Assembly (NCBI GenBank): GCA_031285905.1
Contig: JAITVH010000127.1
Span: forward strand, 1 to 34,990
Direction of reading: 5' to 3'
Origin: Prevotella sp.
GTDB lineage: Bacteria > Bacteroidota > Bacteroidia > Bacteroidales > Dysgonomonadaceae
DNA length: 34,990 nucleotides
The notes below the pieces were generated by a model. The model did no database searches. It was not told where the DNA came from and saw nothing but the letters and a program-made list of their open reading frames with translations. Of this stretch, positions 16,661 through 25,956 are shown one piece after another; the stretch's first letter is position 1; every line of letters begins with the position of its first letter. The position numbers and the translations under genes are program-made.

Positions 16661-18559
16661 ATGACACCTTACCATAAAGTACTTAAACAATATTGGGGAT
16701 ATGATGATTTTCGTCCTCTGCAGGAAGATATTATTCATTCCATTGTTTCAGGAAAAGACACTCTAGGATTGATGCCTACGGGTGGCGGGAAGTCTCTCAC
16801 ATTTCAGGTGCCGGTAATGACGATGCAGGGTATTTGCATCGTGGTGACCCCTCTTATTGCCTTAATGAAAGATCAGGTAGATAATCTCAGAAGCCGCGAT
16901 ATTAAGGCATTGGCTGTATATTCGGGTATGACAAGGCAAGAGATTATCACTACCCTCGAGAATGCCATTTTTGGAGATTATAAATTTCTTTATGTTTCAC
17001 CTGAGAGACTGGCAACACAATTATTCATCAGCAAATTGAAGGATATGAATGTTTGCCTGCTAGTGGTAGATGAATCGCACTGTATTTCTCAATGGGGCTA
17101 CGACTTCCGCCCCTTATATCTTAAGATAGCCTCAGTTCGTGAATATATCCCTAATGTGCCGGTTCTGGCACTGACTGCAACTGCAACAGCGGAAGTTAAG
17201 GATGATATCCAAAAACAACTGTTATTTCCTAAGGAAAACATATATCAGACAAGTTTCAGGCGGAAGAATCTTGCTTACATAGTTCATGAAACAGAAAATA
17301 AACCCGAAGAGCTTTCTAAAATATTTGAACGTATTCGTGGTTCAGGGATCGTTTATGTACGTAGTCGCCAGAAAACAAAAGAAATAGCCGATTTGCTTAT
17401 TAAGCAGGGCTTTTCTGCTGATTTTTTTCATGCCGGGCTATCCTATTCTGATAAGGTAAAAAAGCAAAATTCATGGAAAAATAATGAAACCCGCATTATA
17501 GTATGTACCAATGCGTTTGGGATGGGGATCGATAAACCCGATGTGCGGGTTGTAGTACATACGGACTTGCCCAATTCCATCGAAGAATATTTTCAGGAAG
17601 CGGGTAGGGCAGGGCGCGACGGAGAAAAAGCATATGCTATTATTCTCTATCATAAAAATGATAGTGTAAAACTAAAGAAACGTGTAAGGGACGAGTTTCC
17701 TGACAGAGATTTTATATATCATGTATATGATTCGTTAGCTTATTTTTTTCAGATAGCAGAAGGATATGGAATGGGAATAACCTATGATTTTAATATTCAG
17801 CAGTTTTGTGCTGCTTATAAATTACCACTGCTTCCTGCCCATAATGCTTTAAGGATATTAGACTTGGCAGGATATATAGAATATACCGAAGAGGTTGATA
17901 ATTGTTCACGTCTTATCTTCACTATTTACAGGGACGAATTGTATCACTTTGATTTCGATAAAGATTATGAGCAGTTAGTAAATACAGTATTAAGGCTTTA
18001 TACTGGATTGTTTACTAATTATGTAACTATAAATGAGGCAGAAATAGGAGTGCGTTTGAACCTGAGTCGAAAAGAGGTATATGAACGGTTAAAGATATTG
18101 GATAAACGAGGAATAATAGATTATATTCCTCATAAGAAAACACCTCTTATTACATACAGGCAACCTCGTATTGATAAAAAATATTTGTTTATTCCCCGTT
18201 TGGTACATGAAGAACGAAAAGACAAATTTGAAAAACGTATTCTGACAATGAGCCAATATGCAGAGCAAGCGGAGATTTGCAGAAGTCGTTTTTTATTATC
18301 TTATTTTGGAGAAGAAAATTCAGAAGATTGCGGACAGTGTGATATCTGTATTGCGAAAAAGAATAAGGGTCTTACAGATAACCAGTTTGATGAAATTATT
18401 CCTTTGATAAAAGGACTATTAGTAGATAGAGAGATGCTTTTGGTTGATGTTGTCAATAACTTACCACAATATTCTGAAAAAAAGGTGCTAACTATTATAC
18501 GCTTTTTAATAGATCGAAATGAATTGGTTTTGAATCTGGATAAACTCAGGCTTAGATAA
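16661..18559 (+). CDS. recQ: ATP-dependent DNA helicase RecQ
   Basis: 632 aa. Helicase motifs are in order: FRPLQEDII (motif 0), MPTGGGKSLTFQVP (Walker A, about 38-51), VVDESHCISQWGYDFRP (DEAH-type, 135-151), ALTATAT, GIVYVRSR, and IDKPDVRVVVHTDLPNSIEEYFQEAGRAGRDG (motifs V-VI). Four cysteines (C540, C557, C560, C563) fit the RecQ zinc-binding subdomain. After it there is a short winged-helix-like tail and no recognisable HRDC domain, unlike E. coli RecQ. It unwinds DNA 3' to 5' in recombination and fork repair. It follows recJ and the lipoprotein gene on the same strand, separated by an 80-bp repeat-containing spacer. Confidence 0.93.
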   Translation: MTPYHKVLKQYWGYDDFRPLQEDIIHSIVSGKDTLGLMPTGGGKSLTFQVPVMTMQGICIVVTPLIALMKDQVDNLRSRDIKALAVYSGMTRQEIITTLENAIFGDYKFLYVSPERLATQLFISKLKDMNVCLLVVDESHCISQWGYDFRPLYLKIASVREYIPNVPVLALTATATAEVKDDIQKQLLFPKENIYQTSFRRKNLAYIVHETENKPEELSKIFERIRGSGIVYVRSRQKTKEIADLLIKQGFSADFFHAGLSYSDKVKKQNSWKNNETRIIVCTNAFGMGIDKPDVRVVVHTDLPNSIEEYFQEAGRAGRDGEKAYAIILYHKNDSVKLKKRVRDEFPDRDFIYHVYDSLAYFFQIAEGYGMGITYDFNIQQFCAAYKLPLLPAHNALRILDLAGYIEYTEEVDNCSRLIFTIYRDELYHFDFDKDYEQLVNTVLRLYTGLFTNYVTINEAEIGVRLNLSRKEVYERLKILDKRGIIDYIPHKKTPLITYRQPRIDKKYLFIPRLVHEERKDKFEKRILTMSQYAEQAEICRSRFLLSYFGEENSEDCGQCDICIAKKNKGLTDNQFDEIIPLIKGLLVDREMLLVDVVNNLPQYSEKKVLTIIRFLIDRNELVLNLDKLRLR

Positions 18560-18627
18560 TTCTGTGTTTTTGAATAAATATTTTTTTTCATCCTAAATTT
18601 TCTAAAATATTATTGTTTAGATTGTTT

Positions 18628-18661
18628 TTTGTTAGATAAATTGACAATTATATTATCTTTG
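18628..18661 (+). promoter_or_regulatory. Promoter of the CNNM/CBS gene
   Basis: TATCTTTG at 18654-18661 matches the -7 consensus exactly and a TTTG at 18628-18631 lies 22 bp upstream. The ATG follows 24 bp after the -7 box, giving a short leader. Confidence 0.55.
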
Positions 18662-18685
18662 CAATAATATCATTCATATTAGAAT

Positions 18686-20050
18686 ATGGACATTTTTTTA
18701 TCGGTTTTAGTCACTTTTTTATTCGTCTTTCTTAATGGTTTTTTTGTCGCGGCTGAGTTCGCTATCGTAAAAGTAAGATCTTCTCAATTAGAACTAAAGG
18801 CTCAGGCCGGCAGTAAAACAGCTATACTTTCCAAACATATTGTTAGTCATTTGGATGCTTATTTGGCTGCAACTCAATTTGGTATAACCATTTCTAGTTT
18901 AGCTTTAGGGTGGATTGGAGAGCCAGTTGTCTCTAAAATGGTAATTGGGTTCTTCGATTTTATAGGTGTAAGTTTTGAACCATTTTCTATACTAGGAATA
19001 ACTATTACTATTCAGGCAATAAGTATAGGCCTAGCATTTGCTATAATAACAATACTTCATATTGTTTTTGGAGAATTAGCTCCAAAATCATTGGCTATTC
19101 AGCGTTCAGAACAAACAACATTGTTTATTGCTTATCCTCTTCATGCATTTCATTGGATATGTCGCCCTTTTATTTGGATACTAAATGGCATTGCAAATTT
19201 TGTAATTAAGGCAGTTGGGTTACATGCTGTGTCTGAACAGGAGGTATATAGTAGTGATGAATTACGATATCTTGTCGATCAGGCAAAAGAAAGTGGTAGA
19301 GTGGATGAAACGGAATTCGATATCATACAAAATGCTTTTGATTTTTCGGAACGTACAGCCCGTCAGGTGATGGTTCCCCGTACACAGGTAGTGGCAATTG
19401 ATGTAAACGATTATGATGAGAAAACGTTGGAGTTTGTGATAGAAGAAGGTTATTCTCGTATTCCGTGCTATGAAGACAATATTGATAGTACTATCGGTAT
19501 TGTTCATCTAAAGGATATTCTGAAAAAAATGCGTATAAGCGGTTCTGTCGATATCCGTTCTATTGTGCGTCCTGTATCTTTTACGCCCGAAACAAAACGG
19601 ATTGGACAATTGCTTAAAGAGTTTCAGGTAAAGCATCAGCAAATAGCGATGGTGTTAAATGAATATGGAGGTATTGAAGGAGTAATAACAATGGAAGATA
19701 TACTGGAAGAACTAGTAGGTGAAATTCAGGATGAATATGACAATGAAATTCCGTTTGTGGAACAAACAGACGAAAATACGTACTCTGTTATTGCAACGGC
19801 GGCTATCTCTGATATAAATGATGAATTGCCTCATCCCATAGATAAGGAAAAACAATACGATACACTGGCCGGTTATCTGATAGATAAATTCGGCCGTATT
19901 CCTAACACACACGATAAACTGGAGGCGGAAAATTACTTATTCACTATTCTGAAAAAGAATAAAACATCTATTGTTGTTGTACAATTAAAAGACTTAATAG
20001 AAAAAGAAGAGGCGGAAGAAAATGAGCAATCGAAAACTACTCAGATTTGA
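18686..20050 (+). CDS. CNNM/CorC (HlyC) family membrane protein with CBS pair
   Basis: 454 aa. Residues 1 to about 190 form a DUF21/CNNM transmembrane domain: hydrophobic start LSVLVTFLFVFLNGFFVAAEFAIVKVR, then AATQFGITISSLALGWIGEP and HIVFGELAPKSLAIQ. A CBS pair follows (about 205-330; RQVMVPRTQVVAIDV, GYSRIPCYEDNIDSTIGIVHLKDIL, NEYGGIEGVITMEDILEELVGEIQDEYD), then a C-terminal CorC_HlyC domain and an acidic tail. Relatives are implicated in divalent cation (Mg2+ or Co2+) transport; the hemolysin name is historical. Flavobacterial GldE belongs to the same broad family, but nothing here ties this copy to gliding. tgt follows 15 bp later, so they are probably co-transcribed. Confidence 0.88.
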   Translation: MDIFLSVLVTFLFVFLNGFFVAAEFAIVKVRSSQLELKAQAGSKTAILSKHIVSHLDAYLAATQFGITISSLALGWIGEPVVSKMVIGFFDFIGVSFEPFSILGITITIQAISIGLAFAIITILHIVFGELAPKSLAIQRSEQTTLFIAYPLHAFHWICRPFIWILNGIANFVIKAVGLHAVSEQEVYSSDELRYLVDQAKESGRVDETEFDIIQNAFDFSERTARQVMVPRTQVVAIDVNDYDEKTLEFVIEEGYSRIPCYEDNIDSTIGIVHLKDILKKMRISGSVDIRSIVRPVSFTPETKRIGQLLKEFQVKHQQIAMVLNEYGGIEGVITMEDILEELVGEIQDEYDNEIPFVEQTDENTYSVIATAAISDINDELPHPIDKEKQYDTLAGYLIDKFGRIPNTHDKLEAENYLFTILKKNKTSIVVVQLKDLIEKEEAEENEQSKTTQI

Positions 20051-20065
20051 CGCTTACTAAAATAA

Positions 20066-21196
20066 ATGGACTTTAAACTTCAATATACAGATAGCCAGTC
20101 GAAGGCTAGAGCCGGACTTATAATAACGGATCATGGACAAATAGAAACTCCCATTTTTATGCCTGTAGGCACACAAGGGGGTGTAAAGGCTGTTCATATG
20201 CCCGAACTGGAAAATGATATTAAAGCCCAGATCATATTGGGTAATACCTATCATCTCTACCTTCGTCCGGGATTGGAGATACTCAGACAAGCCGGAGGTT
20301 TGCATAAATTTAATAGTTGGAACCGGCCTATATTGACTGATAGTGGTGGTTTCCAGGTTTTTTCGCTGGCCCAAAACAGAAAACTTACTGAAGAAGGAGC
20401 TTTGTTTCGTTCACATATTGACGGATCGAAACATTTTTTTACTCCCGAACTGGTGATGGATATTGAACGGACTATCGGTGCCGATATTATGATGGCTTTT
20501 GATGAATGTACTCCCGGTGATGCGGATTACAATTATGCTAAAAAGTCGTTGGAACTTACGGAAAGATGGTTGGACAGGTGTATCATGCGATTTAAGGAAA
20601 CCGAATGTGAATATGGATACAAACAGGCATTGTTTCCTATTGTACAAGGTTGTGTATATCCGGATTTAAGAAAAAGGGCAGCAGAGAATGTCGCAGAAAA
20701 AGAAGCAGACGGGAATGCCATAGGTGGATTAGCTGTAGGTGAGCCTACCGAAAAGATGTATGAAATGATTGAGGTAGTGAATGAAATACTGCCACAAGAT
20801 AAACCTCGTTATCTGATGGGAGTTGGTACTCCAGCTAATATCCTGGAAGCAATAGAGCGGGGTGTAGATATGTTTGATTGTATAATGCCAACCCGTAATG
20901 GCAGGAATGGGCAGATATTTACCCGTAATGGTATAATGAATATGCGGAATAAGAAATGGGCTGACGATTTTTCTCCGATTGAAGAAAATGGGGCTTCATT
21001 TGTTGATACTTTATATACAAAAGCATATCTTCGCCATTTGTTTATTGCTGATGAGATTTTGGCATTGCAGATAGCTTCAATTCATAATCTGGCATTTTAT
21101 TTATGGCTGGTGAGAGAGGCAAGGATGCATATACTTGAAGGCGATTTTTCATCATGGAAAAAAGGAATGATTGAAAATGTATCTCGCAGAATATAG
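20066..21196 (+). CDS. tgt: tRNA-guanine (queuine/preQ1) transglycosylase
   Basis: 376 aa, normal length. It begins with the family core GLIITDHGQIETPIFMPVGTQGGVK, has LGNTYHLYLRPG, the active-site DSGGFQVFSLA (D92), FDECTP, GGLAVGEP, YLMGVGTPANILEAI, and the nucleophile region VDMFDCIMPTRNGRNG (D271). It exchanges guanine 34 for preQ1 in tRNAs with GUN anticodons. The usual zinc site CxCxxC near the C-terminus is replaced here by GASFVD (309-314), although the downstream IHNL His is present. Either this lineage has lost the structural zinc or binds it differently. It is linked to the LptF/G gene 12 bp downstream. Confidence 0.94.
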   Translation: MDFKLQYTDSQSKARAGLIITDHGQIETPIFMPVGTQGGVKAVHMPELENDIKAQIILGNTYHLYLRPGLEILRQAGGLHKFNSWNRPILTDSGGFQVFSLAQNRKLTEEGALFRSHIDGSKHFFTPELVMDIERTIGADIMMAFDECTPGDADYNYAKKSLELTERWLDRCIMRFKETECEYGYKQALFPIVQGCVYPDLRKRAAENVAEKEADGNAIGGLAVGEPTEKMYEMIEVVNEILPQDKPRYLMGVGTPANILEAIERGVDMFDCIMPTRNGRNGQIFTRNGIMNMRNKKWADDFSPIEENGASFVDTLYTKAYLRHLFIADEILALQIASIHNLAFYLWLVREARMHILEGDFSSWKKGMIENVSRRI

Positions 21197-21208
21197 AAAA
21201 ATAGTAAT

Positions 21209-22306
21209 ATGAAGATATTATCAATACTGGATAGATATATAATAAAGAAGTTTTTGGGGACTTATATTTTCTCCATTATTCTTATTATTTCTATTGCTGT
21301 GGTATTTGATATTAATGAGAGGCTAGATAAATTTCTGAATTCAGATGCTCCCTTAAAAGCAATTGTATTAGAATATTATTTCAATTTTATACCTTATTAT
21401 ACCAATCTGTTCAGTGCATTGTTTGTATTTATTGCTGTAATTTTCTTTACTTCAAAACTGGCTGATAATTCAGAGATTATCGCTATGCTTTCCAATGGGA
21501 TGAGCTTTAAACGGCTGATGAAGCCATACATGATATCGGCAGGGATTATAGCTATTTTCTCTTTCCTGTTGAGTAGTTTTATAATCCCGCCAGCTAATAA
21601 AACCCGTATTGATTTTCAAAATAAATATATCAAGGACAAGAGTGTGGATTATGCTACCAGCGTTCAAATGCAGGTAGAAAAAGATGTGATTCTTTATCTC
21701 GGTAGTTTTGATAATAAGACTCGTGAAGGGCGTGACATGTCATTAGATAAGTTTAATGATAAAGAACTGGAGTCTCGTCTGACAGCTACGCGGGTGAAAT
21801 ATGATACTCTCTATAAGTGGACATTGACGAATTACACTATTCGGGAATTTCATGATATGAGAGAAATAATTACCAACGGTCCTCAACTGGACACAACAAT
21901 AAATGTTATTCCAACCGACTTTATCGCTTCTGTTAATGATTTTGAGCAGATGACTACTCCCGAACTATCTCGGTATATAGAGAGGCAGAAGGGAAAGGGT
22001 CAGGCTAATATAGGTGGTGTAAGCCTCACCCAATTTGAGATAGAATATCATAAACGTTTTGCTTCTATATTTTCGGCTTTCATATTGACTTTAATTGGTG
22101 CGTCGCTTTCGTCACGGAAAGTAAAAGGTGGTATGGGACTGAAGATTGGAGTGGGTTTAGGACTAAGCGTTTCCTATATTCTTTTCCAAACGATTAGTTC
22201 ATCTTTTGCCATATCAGGAACAATGCCTCCATGGTTGGCAGTATGGGTGCCAAATATTGTGTTTATCCTAATTGCAGCATTCCTATATACAAAAGCGCCT
22301 AATTGA
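21209..22306 (+). CDS. LptF/LptG family LPS export permease (YjgP/YjgQ)
   Basis: 365 aa. Three membrane helices at the N-terminus (DRYIIKKFLGTYIFSIILIISIAVVFDINE; LFSALFVFIAVIFFTSKLADNSEIIAMLSNGMSF; ISAGIIAIFSFLLSSFIIPPANKTR) are followed by a soluble domain of about 150 residues and three C-terminal helices. The segment ADNSEIIAMLSNGMSFKRLM is the cytoplasmic coupling motif of this family. The protein is an inner-membrane half of the LptB2FG ABC complex that extracts LPS. Whether it plays the LptF or LptG role cannot be assigned with certainty; the second permease gene is not in the window. It shares a run with tgt and faces kdsC, another LPS gene, convergently. Confidence 0.88.
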   Translation: MKILSILDRYIIKKFLGTYIFSIILIISIAVVFDINERLDKFLNSDAPLKAIVLEYYFNFIPYYTNLFSALFVFIAVIFFTSKLADNSEIIAMLSNGMSFKRLMKPYMISAGIIAIFSFLLSSFIIPPANKTRIDFQNKYIKDKSVDYATSVQMQVEKDVILYLGSFDNKTREGRDMSLDKFNDKELESRLTATRVKYDTLYKWTLTNYTIREFHDMREIITNGPQLDTTINVIPTDFIASVNDFEQMTTPELSRYIERQKGKGQANIGGVSLTQFEIEYHKRFASIFSAFILTLIGASLSSRKVKGGMGLKIGVGLGLSVSYILFQTISSSFAISGTMPPWLAVWVPNIVFILIAAFLYTKAPN

Positions 22307-22373
22307 AAAAGCCGATTCTCATAATTTAAGAACCGACTGCGATATTTTTATTGTTTGATGGATTGTTCCTTTT

Positions 22374-22895
22374 TTACCATCCGAAAGCTTCTTCGCCCAT
22401 CCATTTACCCTGAGCTTTCATTACTTGTTCAATGATATCACGTGCTACCCCGTCACCACCTTTGCAATGGGATATGTATTGGGCTATGCTTCTGATTTCA
22501 TGTGCAGCATCAGATGGTGCTACAGCCAGTCCGATAGTTTCCATTACATGAAAGTCGGGAAGATCATCTCCGGCATACATAATTTCTTCTGCTTTATAAC
22601 CTGTTCTCTGCATATAGTCTTCTAAGTCTTTTATCTTGATCTTCGATTTCATATAAATATCTTTCACTCCGAGACGGGAAAATCTGAGACGGACATTCTC
22701 TGTGTCGGCACCGGTTATAATAGCAACTCCATAGCCGTTTTTTACAGCCAGATTAATGGCAAATCCATCTTTTATATTCACCATCCTCATTGGTTCACCA
22801 TTTGGGGATAACGGAATGGAATTTGGAGATAAAACGCCATCTATATCAAAGATAAAAGCTTTTATTTTATTTAAATCATAATTTATGTTGCTCAT
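22374..22895 (-). CDS. kdsC: 3-deoxy-D-manno-octulosonate-8-phosphate phosphatase (KdsC-like HAD)
   Basis: 173 aa, the size of a minimal HAD phosphatase without a cap. Motif I is FIFDIDGVLSPN (nucleophile D17, acid/base D19), motif II IITGADTENVRLR, a Lys region YMKSKIKIKDLEDY, and motif IV YAGDDLPDFHVM. The C-terminal KGGDGVARDIIEQVM is highly typical of KdsC. It dephosphorylates Kdo-8-phosphate in the pathway to LPS core Kdo. Its ATG overlaps the stop of the DUF2520 gene by 3 bases (22893-22895 against 22892-22894), so translation is probably coupled. Confidence 0.92.
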   Translation of the reverse strand: MSNINYDLNKIKAFIFDIDGVLSPNSIPLSPNGEPMRMVNIKDGFAINLAVKNGYGVAIITGADTENVRLRFSRLGVKDIYMKSKIKIKDLEDYMQRTGYKAEEIMYAGDDLPDFHVMETIGLAVAPSDAAHEIRSIAQYISHCKGGDGVARDIIEQVMKAQGKWMGEEAFGW

Positions 22896-23656
22896 ATATT
22901 ATTTGATTTATGAATGCTTTCGCTGATTAGTTTATATATACTTTTAGTTGTTTCGTCTTCAATTATAGAAAGGTGATCATTCATTACTTTCTGATCGAAA
23001 CGGACAGCAGGCCCGGTTTGAGCGTCTTTAGGAGATAGAGAATGAACTTTTGATGATGTTTCATCTATCAAAGGTAAAGCTACATCAAAAGATAACCCTG
23101 CTTCTTTCAAAAAAAACTCTGATAAGGCATACATATGGTTTGTAAAATTGCAAGCAAACACCCCGGTGAGGTGTAGGTATCTTCGTTTATCAGAAGACAA
23201 CTCTACTATTCTATCAGATAATTGTCTGGCAATAGCATTGATGACGGATAATGTTTTATTGTCTGACGCTTCAGTGAAGAGCGGAATTTTTTTCCACTCT
23301 ATATTTCTTCCTTTAGTAAAAGTTTGGAACGGATACAATACACCATAATGTTTAGTGTATTTTCTAAATATATTTATATCAATACTTCCGGCAGTGTGGA
23401 TCCATATTCCTGAATTTTCGGGTATTTGATTTGCGATATCTTTTATTACTGAATCCTTTAATGAAAAGATATATATATCAGCATCATTAATAATAGCAGA
23501 TACATCATTAACTGGAACGGCATTTACCTTTTTTGCTAATAGTTGTGCTGATTCGATAGTTCTGCTATATACTTGTATGATATCAAATGAATGATTGTAT
23601 AACTCAGTAACTAGATGATTGGCTACATTACCTGCACCGACAGATACGACTTTCAT
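22892..23656 (-). CDS. Rossmann-fold DUF2520 oxidoreductase-like protein
   Basis: 254 aa from the ATG at 23656 (MKVVSVGAGNVANHL); two more residues would require a TTG start. The N-terminal half is a dinucleotide-binding fold (GAGNVANHL; DADIYIFSLKDSVIKDI; GIWIHTAGSIDINIF; YGVLYPFQTFTKGR). The C-terminal half is the helical DUF2520 domain (HLTGVFACNFTNHMYALSEFFL; LSPKDAQTGPAVRFD). It resembles ProC and NADP-dependent dehydrogenases, but its substrate is not known. It lies 2 bp after the small membrane protein gene and overlaps kdsC, so it belongs to the same operon. Confidence 0.87.
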   Translation of the reverse strand: MKVVSVGAGNVANHLVTELYNHSFDIIQVYSRTIESAQLLAKKVNAVPVNDVSAIINDADIYIFSLKDSVIKDIANQIPENSGIWIHTAGSIDINIFRKYTKHYGVLYPFQTFTKGRNIEWKKIPLFTEASDNKTLSVINAIARQLSDRIVELSSDKRRYLHLTGVFACNFTNHMYALSEFFLKEAGLSFDVALPLIDETSSKVHSLSPKDAQTGPAVRFDQKVMNDHLSIIEDETTKSIYKLISESIHKSNNI

Positions 23657-23658
23657 TA

Positions 23659-23988
23659 TCAATTCTTCTTTGAAATCAATAACATGACCACTCCTATGAT
23701 GATTAATCCTACAGGTGCAATTAGGTAGAAATAGATAGTAGTCCAGCTAAGGAATATTCCGGCATTCAGTAAGATGGCAATGATAAGAAAAATCCAACTT
23801 AATAACCTGTTAGGCTGGGTTATAAGGAAGATAATAGCAGCAATAAGAAAGAAAGCTCCGCTGCTTGTAATTTGTCCTCCATATGGTATTTTATGTATGA
23901 TACCAACTTTATCTAAAAGCAGGAAGACCCCGTATAATAAGAAAGTAATACCATATGATAGGTAATCATTCGATTTGGTTGTTGCCAT
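23659..23988 (-). CDS. Small membrane protein of unknown function
   Basis: 109 aa with three or four hydrophobic segments: SYGITFLLYGVFLLLD (about 11-26), GAFFLIAAIIFLIT (44-57), SWIFLIIAILLNAGIFLSW (65-83) and FYLIAPVGLIIIGVVMLLI (88-106), ending in SKKN. It resembles short LiaI/DUF5668-like integral membrane proteins in pattern only; I do not recognise a defined family. It lies between the nitroreductase and DUF2520 genes with 2-bp gaps on both sides, so it is a real operon member. Function unknown. Confidence 0.75.
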   Translation of the reverse strand: MATTKSNDYLSYGITFLLYGVFLLLDKVGIIHKIPYGGQITSSGAFFLIAAIIFLITQPNRLLSWIFLIIAILLNAGIFLSWTTIYFYLIAPVGLIIIGVVMLLISKKN

Positions 23989-23990
23989 TT

Positions 23991-24536
23991 TTATTGGTTA
24001 ATAAGATTATTGTATTTGCCTATATGTATTTTCTCCCATTGCAGTTTTTCCTCATCGAATGGAGGCCTATCCTGAGCTTTATAGCCCAGTGCTATAATAG
24101 ATAATACCTGTAGTTGCATTGGAATATTCAACAATTCTCTTACATATTCGTCTGATGGAGTGTCTGCAACAGTGTAGCGTTCACGGATTTGTATCCAGCA
24201 ACTTCCTATTCCCAAATCTTCTGCCTGAAGTTGTAACATGATAGAGGCTATAGATGCATCTTCTATCCATACATCGCTTGCCAGTGGATCAGCCAATACA
24301 ACTATTGCCAATGCACATCCGGCAAGAGGTTTACTTCCTATCTTTTTACATTGTGAGAGCTTCAGAAGCATATCTTTATCTTCCACTAATAGAAATTGCC
24401 ATGGAGTAGAACTCTTAGAAGAAGGAGCCATTAAGGCTGCTTTCATTATTTTTTCAACTTCTTCGGGTTTCAGAGGTTCATCCGTATATTTTCGAATACT
24501 TCGTCTATTGGCTATAAGTTGTGAAAAATCAGTCAT
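23991..24536 (-). CDS. Nitroreductase family FMN oxidoreductase
   Basis: 181 aa. The phosphate-binding N-terminus FSQLIANRRSIRKYTDEPL, AALMAPSSKSSTPWQFLLVED, the dimer core ASIASIMLQLQAEDLGIGSCWIQIR, and IIALGYKAQDRPP are characteristic of the FMN-dependent nitroreductase fold. Such enzymes use NAD(P)H to reduce quinones, nitro compounds or other acceptors; the physiological substrate cannot be read here. It starts 13 bp after the sugar transferase gene and is followed after 2 bp by the membrane protein gene. Confidence 0.9.
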   Translation of the reverse strand: MTDFSQLIANRRSIRKYTDEPLKPEEVEKIMKAALMAPSSKSSTPWQFLLVEDKDMLLKLSQCKKIGSKPLAGCALAIVVLADPLASDVWIEDASIASIMLQLQAEDLGIGSCWIQIRERYTVADTPSDEYVRELLNIPMQLQVLSIIALGYKAQDRPPFDEEKLQWEKIHIGKYNNLINQ

Positions 24537-24549
24537 TTTTGTTTTATGC

Positions 24550-25929
24550 TTATCTTCTGGTAAGGTTTTCTACTTCCTCCTCTAACTCTAAAACACCTTT
24601 AACTCCCTCTGTACTACTTTTTCTTAACAGTATGTTCAATGTTTGCATTATAAGCTTAAAATCAAGAGCTAAAGAATATCCATTGATGTATAGTAAATCG
24701 TATTTCAGCTTATCTAATACAGTTGTATTATATTTTCCTTGTACCTGAGCTATTCCAGTAAGCCCGGCTTTTACTCTGTGTCGAAGGTTATATTCAGGAA
24801 TTTCTTTACTGAATTGTTCTACAAAGAAAGGTCTTTCAGGACGAGGGCCTACCACGCTCATGTCGCCAATCAATATATTGAATAATTGGGGTACTTCATC
24901 TAAACGGGTAGTACGTAAAATACGTCCTATTTTAGTTATTCTTTTATCTACATCCTGTGCTAATATAGGGCCGGATATAGCTTCGGCATTTTCAATCATA
25001 GTACGGAACTTATATATTTTGAAAATACGATTGTCACGGGTAACCCTTTCCTGTACATAGAATGCAGTACCTCCACCTATTTTTAATACTAAATAAATGA
25101 TTACTGCCGGAATAAAAAATATGACTATTCCTAATATGGCAAAGAAAACATCAACAATTCTTTTCACTGTCTCGCTACTGGGAGAAATTCCCAAAGTACG
25201 AACATCCATTACAGGCGAATCATCTATCTGATGGAAGTTAGCATTAAATTGTAATATTTCGGAATTCTTAGGTTGATAGAAAAGTGTATAATTATTCTCG
25301 ACACAAAATAATATGATATCTTGCTTATATGATTCTTCAATATCTTCGGTTATGAACGTAACATCGCATTCTTTTATGAAGTCGTAAACATGAGGGTGGG
25401 CGGGTGCACACACATGTTTTATTCGCGACCACATACCTCTCGATTCTAATAGTTTGAATGCAAGAGCCTGAGATTTGGCATATCCGATCACTAAAACAGA
25501 TTTTCCTTTGTTTACTCTGAAATACATTTTGCTGGCAAACAAATGCCATAGGGTAATTAAGATAGCCTGGATCGCTGAACTGGCAAGCAGAATACTTCGG
25601 GGAAAAGCGAACTCACGGGCAAGGAAACTTATAGCCATAATCGCTAATAAAAGAGTAATAATTGCCAGAATGACGGTATATCCTATTCCCCAGAAAGTGA
25701 AATCTTTCGGTTTATCCAATTCAAATACATGGCTGATAATAAGATAAGCAATGCCTATGTATGGAGAAATAGCTACAAAAGCAAACCAGTTTTCAGAGAA
25801 ACTATCGAGAGAATCTTTGAAAAAGTCGAATGATAATATGATTGCTCCATAAATAATAACTAAATCTATTAATGGGGTCAATATTTTATATCCCTTATAT
25901 CCAAAAACCTTTTCTATAAAACGATTCAT
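24550..25929 (-). CDS. Polyprenyl-phosphate sugar-phosphate transferase (WcaJ/WbaP type)
   Basis: 459 aa. Four to five membrane helices occupy residues about 15-145, followed by a Rossmann-like linker (KSVLVIGYAKSQALAFKLLE). Another hydrophobic segment (about 265-290) precedes the catalytic bac_transf domain with FYVQERVTRDNRIFKIYKFRTM, ILRTTRLDEVPQLFNILIGDMSVVGPRPE and VKAGLTGIAQVQGKYN. It transfers a sugar 1-phosphate from a nucleotide sugar to undecaprenyl phosphate, the first step of exopolysaccharide, capsule or O-antigen assembly. It lies 27 bp after topA on the same strand, away from other assembly glycosyltransferases. Sugar specificity is unknown. Confidence 0.9.
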   Translation of the reverse strand: MNRFIEKVFGYKGYKILTPLIDLVIIYGAIILSFDFFKDSLDSFSENWFAFVAISPYIGIAYLIISHVFELDKPKDFTFWGIGYTVILAIITLLLAIMAISFLAREFAFPRSILLASSAIQAILITLWHLFASKMYFRVNKGKSVLVIGYAKSQALAFKLLESRGMWSRIKHVCAPAHPHVYDFIKECDVTFITEDIEESYKQDIILFCVENNYTLFYQPKNSEILQFNANFHQIDDSPVMDVRTLGISPSSETVKRIVDVFFAILGIVIFFIPAVIIYLVLKIGGGTAFYVQERVTRDNRIFKIYKFRTMIENAEAISGPILAQDVDKRITKIGRILRTTRLDEVPQLFNILIGDMSVVGPRPERPFFVEQFSKEIPEYNLRHRVKAGLTGIAQVQGKYNTTVLDKLKYDLLYINGYSLALDFKLIMQTLNILLRKSSTEGVKGVLELEEEVENLTRR

Positions 25930-25956
25930 CCAATGAGTTTTATATTATAATAAGAT

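Noticed and set aside
22307-22373. Possible bidirectional terminator between the convergent lptF/G-like gene and kdsC
   Set aside because: Only a weak stem with several mismatches can be drawn (GCCGATTCT against AGAACCGAC), so I do not annotate it.
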